From positions 1 through 7,750 of the forward strand of contig CADEHD010000090.1 in assembly GCA_902827055.1 (NCBI GenBank): DNA of 7,750 nucleotides, in the 5' to 3' direction. Positions within the stretch are counted from its first letter, which is position 1. The number at the start of each line of letters is the position of its first letter. Positions 1 to 5,255 of this stretch are shown one piece after another. Source of the stretch: an uncultured Chloroflexota bacterium (lineage in GTDB: Bacteria; Chloroflexota; Dehalococcoidia; UBA2979). A program made the position numbers and the translations under genes. The notes beneath the pieces were generated by a model that was not told where the DNA came from, did no database searches, and saw nothing but the letters and a program-made list of their open reading frames with translations.

Positions 1-47
1 AGGCAGCGTGGAAAGACACGCTCGCCTGGTTCGACCGCTACATCTAG
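1..47 (+). CDS. C-terminal end of a gene cut by the window edge, possibly an S9-family peptidase
   Basis: Only the last 14 codons are present, reading A-A-W-K-D-T-L-A-W-F-D-R-Y-I and ending at TAG (45-47). A tail of the type W..TL.WFDRYI is common at the C-terminus of prolyl-oligopeptidase-like (S9) alpha/beta-hydrolase peptidases, so that family is a reasonable guess, but 14 residues cannot prove it. The gene runs toward the minus-strand CoA-ligase gene, and the two converge on a strong hairpin at 89-116. The reading frame and stop are clear; the family is tentative. Confidence 0.5.
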   Translation, partial: AAWKDTLAWFDRYI

Positions 48-52
48 CGGCC

Positions 53-67
53 GCCCGTTCCACGGGC
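53..67. other. Small GC-rich hairpin after the partial gene
   Basis: GCCCGT (53-58), loop TCC, ACGGGC (62-67) form a perfect 6-bp stem just after the TAG at 45-47. No T-run follows, so on its own it is a weak terminator. It may add to the stronger hairpin downstream or simply protect the 3' end of the mRNA. Confidence 0.35.
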
Positions 68-88
68 AGGGGCGGGACCACACACAGC

Positions 89-117
89 AAGGGGCGCGCC
101 ATCCGGCGCGCCCCTTT
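89..117. terminator. Perfect 12-bp hairpin between convergent genes, probable bidirectional terminator
   Basis: AAGGGGCGCGCC (89-100), a 4-base loop ATCC (101-104) and GGCGCGCCCCTT (105-116) form a perfect inverted repeat. It lies between the ends of two converging genes (stop at 47 on the + strand, stop at 158-156 on the minus strand). The A/T pairs at the foot give only a short T-run on each strand (TTT at 115-117 on +), so termination may depend more on the very stable stem than on a long U tract. The position and symmetry support a shared terminator. Confidence 0.75.
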
Positions 118-155
118 CCATCACTGACGGTCCATCACTCGATGTCCGGCGCTGG

Positions 156-1583
156 TTACGAGCGGCGGGCACGCTCCTCGTAGTAGCTGACGACCTTGCC
201 GAGAGCGACCGCGCCGCGCTGGTAGCTGGGCGCCACGGCGAAACCTCGGTCGCCCACGTACCGCCGAGCGCGCACCATCGCCTCGGCGCCGCCCTCGCCA
301 CCGCCCTGGTCGTGCATCAGGCAGATCACGGGATGCCCGGTCTGCTGGCGGTACCCATCGAGGAGCTGCAGGATCCGGTCCAGCTCCTTGGCGCCGGTGT
401 CGAGGTCGCGCGCCCCCAGCTCGAGGCCCACGCCACCATCGATGCTCGGGTCGCCCGCCAGGATCTCGAGGATCTTCGCGAGGTTGTCGTCCTCGCTGCG
501 GATCGTCGAAGCCGCATCGAACGGGTTGCGGTACGACGAGCCGACCGCCGTGAAGAAGGCCGCCAGCTGCTCGTATGACCGCTCGGTGAGTGAGGGCACC
601 TGGAAGCCCGCGTGCGAGAACTGGTCGGAGAGGGCGACCGCCTGGCCGCCGTTCATTCCGATGAGCGCGACGCCCCGGCCCGTCGGCTGCTGCGTGTGCG
701 CCAGCGCTGCTGCGACATCGAGCGTCTCTTCCATCGTGCCTGTACCGATGATGTTCGCCTGCTTGAGCAGCGCGTCCCACACGGAGTTCTGCGAGGCCAG
801 CGACGCCGTGTGGGACTGGACGGCGCGCGCCCCCGCAGGCGACTGCCCGCCCTTCCATACGACGATGGGCTTCGAGAGCGCGGTGCGGCGCGCTAGGTCG
901 AAGAAGCGCCGACCGTCGCGCACGCCCTCGATGTACATCACGATGACCTCGGTCAGCGGGTCGTTCGCGAAGTACTCGAGGTAGTCGCACTCGTTCAGCA
1001 CCGCCGCGTTCCCGAAGGAGATCGCGCGCCCCACCTTCGTCCCGAGGCGCTGCAGGCCGCTGAGGATGCCACTCGTGTTGGTGCCGCTCTGCCCGGCGAT
1101 GGCGACCGAGCCGCCCTCGCCCACCTCCTGGTCGTCGCCGAAGCGCACGCCGACGCGGCGGTTGTAGATACCGAGGCAGTTCGGCCCGACCAGTGCCATG
1201 TCGGCGCCCATCGCCATCTCGACGATGCGCTGCTGCATCTCGGCAAACTCGGGCTCGCCGGTCTCGGCGAACCCCGAGGTGAACATCGCGATCCCGCCCA
1301 CGCCTCGCTTTACCGCATCGGACACGATGCGTGGGACGACGACGCGCGGGACGGCGCAGATCAGGAGGTCGATGTCGCCGGGGACATCATCCAGCGACTT
1401 GAAGTTCGTGTAGCCCAGCTTCTCGATGCCAGCGATCTCGTTCGGATCGACCTGCACGGAGTAGACCGGCCCCGAGAAGTGCTTCTGGCGCTGCAACCAC
1501 CCGTAGTTGGGCCCCTTGTCGCCGACGACGACGATGGAGCGCGGATTCAGTGTCTGGTGCAGGCGCTGCTGGCTGATCGGCAT
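156..1583 (-). CDS. NDP-forming acyl-CoA synthetase, alpha-subunit type (CoA-binding protein, no ATP-grasp domain)
   Basis: This 475-residue protein resembles the alpha part of ADP-forming acetyl/acyl-CoA synthetases, which convert acyl-CoA + NDP + Pi to acid + NTP + CoA through a phosphohistidine. In order it has an N-terminal Rossmann CoA-binding domain (about 8-140, with VDP at 45-47, SGFAE 103-107 and GPNCLG 133-138), a first succinyl-CoA-ligase-like domain (about 150-290, with SFGNAAVLNECDYLEY at 189-204) and a second one (about 303-465). QSHTASLA carries H258, which matches the phosphorylated His of the family (usual form SHTGALAG). The ATP-grasp beta half (about 230 residues in fused ~700-residue homologues) is absent, and no beta gene is in the window, so the partner must lie elsewhere or the protein has another role. 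The ATG at 1583-1581 is preceded by GGGGGG (1595-1590) at a 6-base gap. A TATAGT hexamer lies 29 bases upstream. The first Rossmann loop (VVVGDKGPNYG) departs from the usual VIGAS form. Confidence 0.85.
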   Translation of the reverse strand: MPISQQRLHQTLNPRSIVVVGDKGPNYGWLQRQKHFSGPVYSVQVDPNEIAGIEKLGYTNFKSLDDVPGDIDLLICAVPRVVVPRIVSDAVKRGVGGIAMFTSGFAETGEPEFAEMQQRIVEMAMGADMALVGPNCLGIYNRRVGVRFGDDQEVGEGGSVAIAGQSGTNTSGILSGLQRLGTKVGRAISFGNAAVLNECDYLEYFANDPLTEVIVMYIEGVRDGRRFFDLARRTALSKPIVVWKGGQSPAGARAVQSHTASLASQNSVWDALLKQANIIGTGTMEETLDVAAALAHTQQPTGRGVALIGMNGGQAVALSDQFSHAGFQVPSLTERSYEQLAAFFTAVGSSYRNPFDAASTIRSEDDNLAKILEILAGDPSIDGGVGLELGARDLDTGAKELDRILQLLDGYRQQTGHPVICLMHDQGGGEGGAEAMVRARRYVGDRGFAVAPSYQRGAVALGKVVSYYEERARRS

Positions 1584-1589
1584 CGAAGA

Positions 1590-1618
1590 CCCCCCGGTTC
1601 GCGTTCGGCCGCACTATA
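1590..1618 (-). promoter_or_regulatory. Candidate -10 box and ribosome-binding site of the CoA-ligase gene
   Basis: On the minus strand a TATAGT hexamer (1618-1613), one base off the TATAAT consensus, sits in the 49-bp gap after the PlsC gene. It is followed by a short leader and a GGGGGG tract (1595-1590) six bases before the ATG. No convincing -35 box was found at the right distance. This suggests the CoA-ligase gene can be transcribed on its own as well as by read-through from the PlsC gene. Confidence 0.4.
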
Positions 1619-1632
1619 CAGTCGGTCCCGCG

Positions 1633-2295
1633 TTATCCGGGAGGCGTCCCGTCCGCCTCGAGGGCCGCGATGGCGGCCATGATCACCGCCGTCACCTCGG
1701 CCGCCCGTTCGGTGCTGCGCGCCCCGAGTGCAGCCGCTCCGAGGTCGATCGGCGGCCCCACGCGCACCAACAGGGGGCGGCGTCGCGGCCAGATCGCGCC
1801 GCGCGGCATCGCGTCGCCGGCACCGAGCAGGGCCGCCGGGAGCACGGGAACGCCCGCGCGCAGCGCCAGCCACCCGACACCCGGCAGACCGACCGCCGCC
1901 TCCCCGCGGCGGCGGGTCCCCTCCGGGAAGACGAGCACGGGGTGGCTCCGCAAGGCCTGGAGCACGGCTCGCAGCGCGGCGATGTCACCGCCGGGACGTC
2001 GCCGGTCGATCGGGAGCGGTCGCCAGGGGCTGGAAAACAGGGTCAGGGGGAACCGGAGGATGCCGCGCGCGAGGAGCGGGGCCACCGCCCGACGAAGATG
2101 CACCAGGATCACAGGCCCATCGAGGTAGCTGCGGTGCGCCGCGGCGAGGATGAACGGCCCGCGCGGCAGGTGCTCGAGGCCCTCGGTGGCTACCCCGAAG
2201 TAGGCCGACGACGCCCAGCGGAGGATCGCGAGGTGCGCGCGGTGCGCCGGGCTGAACCCATCGGCGCGATCGACCTCGACAGATGGTCCGGTCAG
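1633..2295 (-). CDS. PlsC-family acyltransferase (1-acyl-glycerol-3-phosphate O-acyltransferase-like), apparent CTG start
   Basis: Members of this family move an acyl group from acyl-CoA or acyl-ACP to a hydroxyl, classically turning lysophosphatidate into phosphatidate at the inner membrane. The motifs are clear: the catalytic HX4D box as HRSYLD (residues 54-59 of a 220-residue product), PIDRRR (95-100, motif II region), FPEGTRRR (123-130, motif III) and PVLPAAL (150-156, motif IV). A typical lead-in, GLEHLPRGPFILAA, precedes the HX4D box. An ATG/GTG-only gene finder would start at the GTG at 2112, which cuts off the HX4D box and so cannot be right. Upstream the frame stays open to a TGA at 2376-2374, and the only NTG codon that leaves a normal N-terminus is the CTG at 2295-2293. 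It overlaps the stop of the preceding gene as CTGA and follows a G-rich stretch (GGCGGGCGG). The stop is TAA at 1635-1633. Substrate unknown; a frameshift near the N-terminus is the alternative explanation. Confidence 0.85.
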   Translation of the reverse strand: MTGPSVEVDRADGFSPAHRAHLAILRWASSAYFGVATEGLEHLPRGPFILAAAHRSYLDGPVILVHLRRAVAPLLARGILRFPLTLFSSPWRPLPIDRRRPGGDIAALRAVLQALRSHPVLVFPEGTRRRGEAAVGLPGVGWLALRAGVPVLPAALLGAGDAMPRGAIWPRRRPLLVRVGPPIDLGAAALGARSTERAAEVTAVIMAAIAALEADGTPPG

Positions 2296-3965
2296 CGTCC
2301 GCCCGCCAGACGCGCGAGGCGATGCTCGAGCTCGGGAGGTTCGAGGTGCCCCATCACGGAGGTCTGGAAGACGTCAATCGGGCGGTGGTACCGCTCGTTC
2401 TGGTAGGCCTGCAGACCAAGCGCGCCGAGCCGCGACATCGCCCAGGCCGAGTCCCGCTCGCCGCCGGGGGGGCGCCAGGTGCGCGTGGTGGCGGATGCCG
2501 CGAGCACCCGCTCGGGCTCACAACCGAGGCCCCGCAGCGCCGCCTCGACGAGCGCCATCGCCTCGGCCTGGCGTGCGTGCTTGCGGGCCAGCCCCTCGCG
2601 CTCCAGCACGTCGAGCGCCGCGCCCAGTCCCGCGAACGCCTGGATGGGTGGCGTGAAGGGGAGGTCGCCGCGCTGCCGCCACGCATCGAGGTGCCGGTCG
2701 ATCGACAGGGCGTGGGCGTGGGCCGGTCGCGTGCGGGCCTCGAGGAACTCGGGCCGGAGGAAGAGGATCGCGGCGCCCGGCACACCGCCGAGGGCCTTCC
2801 CGGAGACCGTCGCCACCGCGTCGGCCTCCAGCAGTGCGGCGCCATCCGGCTCTCCGCCGAACGAGCTGACGGCGTCCACCACCAGATGCGCAGCGCGCGC
2901 GCGGGTGAGCTCGCGGAGCGCGTGCACCGCCGCCCGGTTCGAGCAGCCAACACTCGTCTCCATGTCGACGACCGCGACCGTGCGCGCCTGCGACGCCTCG
3001 AGGGCAGCCGCGACCTCGGCGGTGGGGAGTGGATCCTCCGGCCGGTAGCGCACCGTCGAGCACGCCACCCCGAGGTCGGTCGCCATCGCCGAGAGGCGGT
3101 CACCGAAGTGCCCGTTGCTCACGACGACCAGCCCGCCGATCTGCCCGGCCGCCCCGATCAGCATCTCGGTGGCCCCGGTGCCACCTGCCCCGGCGAGCAC
3201 GATCTCGGTGGCCTCGGGCACCGCGAAGAGGCGGCGCAGGCGCGCGTGGATGGCGGCCAGCAGCACGCGGAACTCGGGACTGCGGTGGTGCAGGTCGACC
3301 GCGTCAGCGAGAGCGGCGCGCACGTCGTGGTGCACCGCGACGGGACCGGGCGTCAGCAACAGGGGGCGGCGCGCAGAGGCACTCGGCAGCAGATCGAGGT
3401 GCGCGTGCGTCCGTCCGAAGTCGACGAAGCGATCGAGGGTGAGCATCATCGGGGTGAACAGCGCCCCGCCCCGGCGCACCGCCGGACCGAGGGCGACGAA
3501 CCCCGCGCGCTGATAGAGGCGCTGCTGCGACTCGATGCCGGAGATCAGCGCGTAGCGGTATCCCTGCGCCACAACGTCGCGAGCGAGGTCACGGAGCATG
3601 AGCCAGCACGCGCGAGTCATGCGTTCGCCTGGCGTGACGGCCAGCAGGCGGATCTCGATCGCCTGCGCCCGGTACTGGTCGATGACCGTGGGGTCGTCGA
3701 GCTTCGCGTCGATCGAGAACGGCCCCTGCGCGCCCGTGGCGTAGCAGACCATGCCGACCAGCTCGTCGCCGCGCCACGCCGTGTAGAAGTGGCTGCGCTG
3801 CTCGAACGGATCGACGAGCCGCCCGTCGTCGGAGGGCTGGTGCTGGCCGATCTCGCGCGCGAAAACCGCCTCGTTCAGGCGTCGCAGCGCGTCGAAGTCC
3901 TCCGGCGAACTCGGGCGGCGGACGACCAGCTCGGGCAGCGGAGAGCGGGCAGCGGAGGTCGCCAT
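2292..3965 (-). CDS. Fusion protein: GNAT-like N-acyltransferase + PhnW/AGXT-like class V aminotransferase
   Basis: This 557-residue protein has two domains. Residues about 12-180 look like a GNAT fold of the N-acyl-amino-acid-synthase/autoinducer-synthase/OlsB type: LVVRRPSSPEDFDALRRLNEAVF near the start, EIRLLAV at 104-110, and LYQRAGFVALG (150-160) followed by F.PMMLTLD (170-178). The usual acetyl-CoA loop (RxxGxG/A) is degenerate (TPGERMTRAC). Residues about 201-555 are a fold-type I, class V PLP aminotransferase close to 2-aminoethylphosphonate- and alanine-glyoxylate transaminases: LLTPGP (203-208), GAGGTGATEM (259-268, phosphate-binding loop), METSVG (335-340), DAVSSFGG (364-371, with D364 to the pyridine N) and VSGKALGGVPG with PLP lysine K390. 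The C-terminal strand FQTSVMGHL (533-541) has Gln534 where relatives have the substrate-carboxylate Arg. The ATG at 3965 has no Shine-Dalgarno but a TAGAGT hexamer 6 bases before it. The stop overlaps the PlsC start (CTGA). The domain calls are solid; the substrates are unknown. Confidence 0.85.
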   Translation of the reverse strand: MATSAARSPLPELVVRRPSSPEDFDALRRLNEAVFAREIGQHQPSDDGRLVDPFEQRSHFYTAWRGDELVGMVCYATGAQGPFSIDAKLDDPTVIDQYRAQAIEIRLLAVTPGERMTRACWLMLRDLARDVVAQGYRYALISGIESQQRLYQRAGFVALGPAVRRGGALFTPMMLTLDRFVDFGRTHAHLDLLPSASARRPLLLTPGPVAVHHDVRAALADAVDLHHRSPEFRVLLAAIHARLRRLFAVPEATEIVLAGAGGTGATEMLIGAAGQIGGLVVVSNGHFGDRLSAMATDLGVACSTVRYRPEDPLPTAEVAAALEASQARTVAVVDMETSVGCSNRAAVHALRELTRARAAHLVVDAVSSFGGEPDGAALLEADAVATVSGKALGGVPGAAILFLRPEFLEARTRPAHAHALSIDRHLDAWRQRGDLPFTPPIQAFAGLGAALDVLEREGLARKHARQAEAMALVEAALRGLGCEPERVLAASATTRTWRPPGGERDSAWAMSRLGALGLQAYQNERYHRPIDVFQTSVMGHLEPPELEHRLARLAGGR

Positions 3966-4208
3966 GGGGGCACTCTACCCGTGTTCGGTGCTCCGGGGGA
4001 GGCCGATTCGTACCCCTTCCGCCGTGACTTCATCGAGCCCGTCTCAGCCCCGCACATAGACGCGCGACTCCGCTCGAGGCTGCGGCGCCAGGCCACGCCG
4101 CGCCCCCAGGACCGCGCCGCCATCCGTTACGTCGCGTGCCTCGGGGCGACGCCGGGGGCCTCTCCACGAACGCCGCGTTGCCCTCGGGCTAGGCCGCGCC
4201 AGGCCGTA
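3966..4208. other. 243-bp gap without a supported gene
   Basis: Between the epimerase stop and the fusion-gene start lie 243 bp. It holds the candidate leaderless promoter at its left end, a weak hairpin (GCGGCG 4082-4087 pairing with CGCCGC 4096-4101) and a short three-copy repeat at its right end. Frames that stay open across it are open only because of high GC and show no recognisable protein. No terminator with a T-run was found. Confidence 0.5.
3972..3977 (-). promoter_or_regulatory. Candidate leaderless -10 box (TAGAGT) of the GNAT-aminotransferase gene
   Basis: The minus strand reads TAGAGT-GCCCCC-ATG, that is a TANNNT hexamer exactly six bases before the start codon. This spacing places transcription initiation on or next to the A of ATG. 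No purine-rich ribosome-binding site is seen nearby, and no clear -35 box was found. Confidence 0.4.
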
Positions 4209-4220
4209 CTAGGCCGCACG
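4191..4220. repeat. Three AGGCCG units at 10-bp spacing
   Basis: AGGCCG occurs at 4191, 4201 and 4211 (AGGCCGCGCC / AGGCCGTACT / AGGCCGCACG). The third copy runs into the last codons of the epimerase gene, whose TAG stop is formed at 4211-4209. The 10-bp period places each unit on the same face of the helix. It could be chance in GC-rich DNA or a small protein-binding array. Confidence 0.4.
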
Positions 4221-5141
4221 TACTCCGGCCTCCGACGTCGGACCGGGACGGAGCGCAACCCGCAGCGCGTCCTCGATGCCCGGGTAGACGAACTCGAAAC
4301 CGGCATCGCGCAGGCGCTGAGGAACCACGCGCTGGCTCGCGAGCAGGAGCTCATCAGCGGCCTGCCCGAGGGCGATCCGCAGCGCGAACGCGGGCGCCGG
4401 CAGCAGCGCCGGACGGCGCAGCACACGCCCGAGCGCGCTCGTGAGGTCCGCGTTCCGCACGGGCTGTGGCGACGTGACGTTGAACGGTCCGGAGACGTCG
4501 TGCGTCAGGAACCACTCGAGCGCGCGCACGAGGTCCGCGGGCGCCACCCAGGACATCCACTGCCGCCCCGAGCCCAGTCGCCCCCCAGCACCGAATCGAA
4601 ACGCCATCGCCATGCGCCGCAGCGCGCCGTCATCGGCGGCCATGACGACGCCGAATCGCGACGAGACCACGCGGATGCCGAACTCGGCGGCGCGAGCGGC
4701 CTCGCGCTCCCACGCCTCGACCAGCTCCGCGAGGAAGCCCTCGCCTCGAGTGGACCGCTCATCCAGGATGGCGTCGCCGCGGTCCCCGTAGTAGCCGACC
4801 GCCGAGGCACACACGAGCACGCGTGGACCGCCCGAGGCGTCGCGCATGCGGTCCACGAGGAGGCGCGTGCTGTCGACACGACTCGACCACAGCTCGCGCT
4901 TGCGCGCCTCGGTCCAGCGTCCGTCGCCGATGTTCGCCCCGCTGAGGTGCACGACCGCGTCAAAGCCCGTCAGTGCACCGGCATCGAGCACCCCGCGCGC
5001 CGGGTCCCAGCTCGGCCCCTGCTGTGCGGACGTCGCGCTGGGGCCGCGTCGCAGCCCGATGGCCTCGTGGCCCCCGGCCTGCAGGTGGGCGCTGAGCCCG
5101 CGCCCAATGCCACCGGTGGCTCCCGTGATCAGGACTCGCAT
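4209..5141 (-). CDS. TIGR01777-family NAD(P)-binding epimerase/reductase (YfcH-like) with C-terminal DUF1731
   Basis: From the chosen start the product is 310 residues and begins MRVLITGATGGIG, an extended short-chain dehydrogenase (SDR) nucleotide-binding loop (G7, G10, G13). Further family marks are VVHLSGANIGDGRW, SAVGYYGDRG (the active-site S and Y region) and SSRFGVVM. The C-terminal LPAPAFALRIALGQAADELLLASQRVVPQRL...GFEFVYPGIEDALR is the DUF1731 tail typical of TIGR01777 proteins. The physiological substrate of this family is not known. An ATG at 5159 would add six residues (MPEEGE), but the ATG at 5141 is preceded by GAGGAGGG (5153-5146) four bases upstream, an excellent ribosome-binding site, and puts the Rossmann strand at residue 2 as in homologues. 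The gene follows the LuxR regulator in the same direction with a gap of about 115 bp. Confidence 0.9.
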   Translation of the reverse strand: MRVLITGATGGIGRGLSAHLQAGGHEAIGLRRGPSATSAQQGPSWDPARGVLDAGALTGFDAVVHLSGANIGDGRWTEARKRELWSSRVDSTRLLVDRMRDASGGPRVLVCASAVGYYGDRGDAILDERSTRGEGFLAELVEAWEREAARAAEFGIRVVSSRFGVVMAADDGALRRMAMAFRFGAGGRLGSGRQWMSWVAPADLVRALEWFLTHDVSGPFNVTSPQPVRNADLTSALGRVLRRPALLPAPAFALRIALGQAADELLLASQRVVPQRLRDAGFEFVYPGIEDALRVALRPGPTSEAGVRAA

Positions 5142-5145
5142 CTCA

Positions 5146-5153
5146 CCCTCCTC
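5146..5153 (-). promoter_or_regulatory. Strong Shine-Dalgarno site deciding the epimerase start
   Basis: The minus strand reads GAGGAGGG-TGAG-ATG, placing a near-consensus anti-16S sequence at standard spacing before the ATG at 5141. It is the clearest ribosome-binding site in the window and argues against the ATG at 5159. A possible -10 box, TAGCCT (5182-5177), lies about 35 bases upstream of the chosen ATG. Confidence 0.7.
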
Positions 5154-5184
5154 GGGCATCCCTCATGACCACCACGAGGCTAAG

Positions 5185-5200
5185 CGGCCAGAGACGGCCG
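5185..5200. promoter_or_regulatory. Short inverted repeat upstream of the epimerase gene
   Basis: CGGCC (5185-5189), six bases, GGCCG (5196-5200) form a small dyad just upstream of the candidate TAGCCT -10 box, inside the likely promoter spacer. It could be an operator, but five-base arms of G and C are expected often in DNA of this composition. Confidence 0.2.
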
Positions 5201-5255
5201 AGTCGTCACGGGGATCCGGGAGATCGCGAGCGGAAACCTGCAAGACGGTCGAGGG

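Noticed and set aside
121..990. 289-residue minus-strand frame overlapping the CoA-ligase gene
   Set aside because: It is out of frame with the clear 475-residue protein and rich in Arg, Ala and Gly without motifs.
1633..2112. GTG at 2112 as the start of the PlsC-family gene
   Set aside because: It would remove the catalytic HRSYLD box and the conserved GLEHLPRGP lead-in that are encoded in frame just upstream.
3875..4123. 82-residue minus-strand frame in the gap upstream of the fusion gene
   Set aside because: It is out of frame with the fusion gene, overlaps its first 90 bp, and shows no domain, signal peptide or ribosome-binding site.
5142..5159. ATG at 5159 as the epimerase start
   Set aside because: The strong GAGGAGGG site lies between it and the ATG at 5141, and the Rossmann strand normally begins at residue 2 or 3.
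2283..5168. 961-residue open frame on the + strand antisense to the fusion gene, the 243-bp gap and the epimerase gene
   Set aside because: Its translation is rich in R, H, E, G and A with no recognisable domain, and it is the complement of two convincing genes. Long antisense frames are expected at this GC content.
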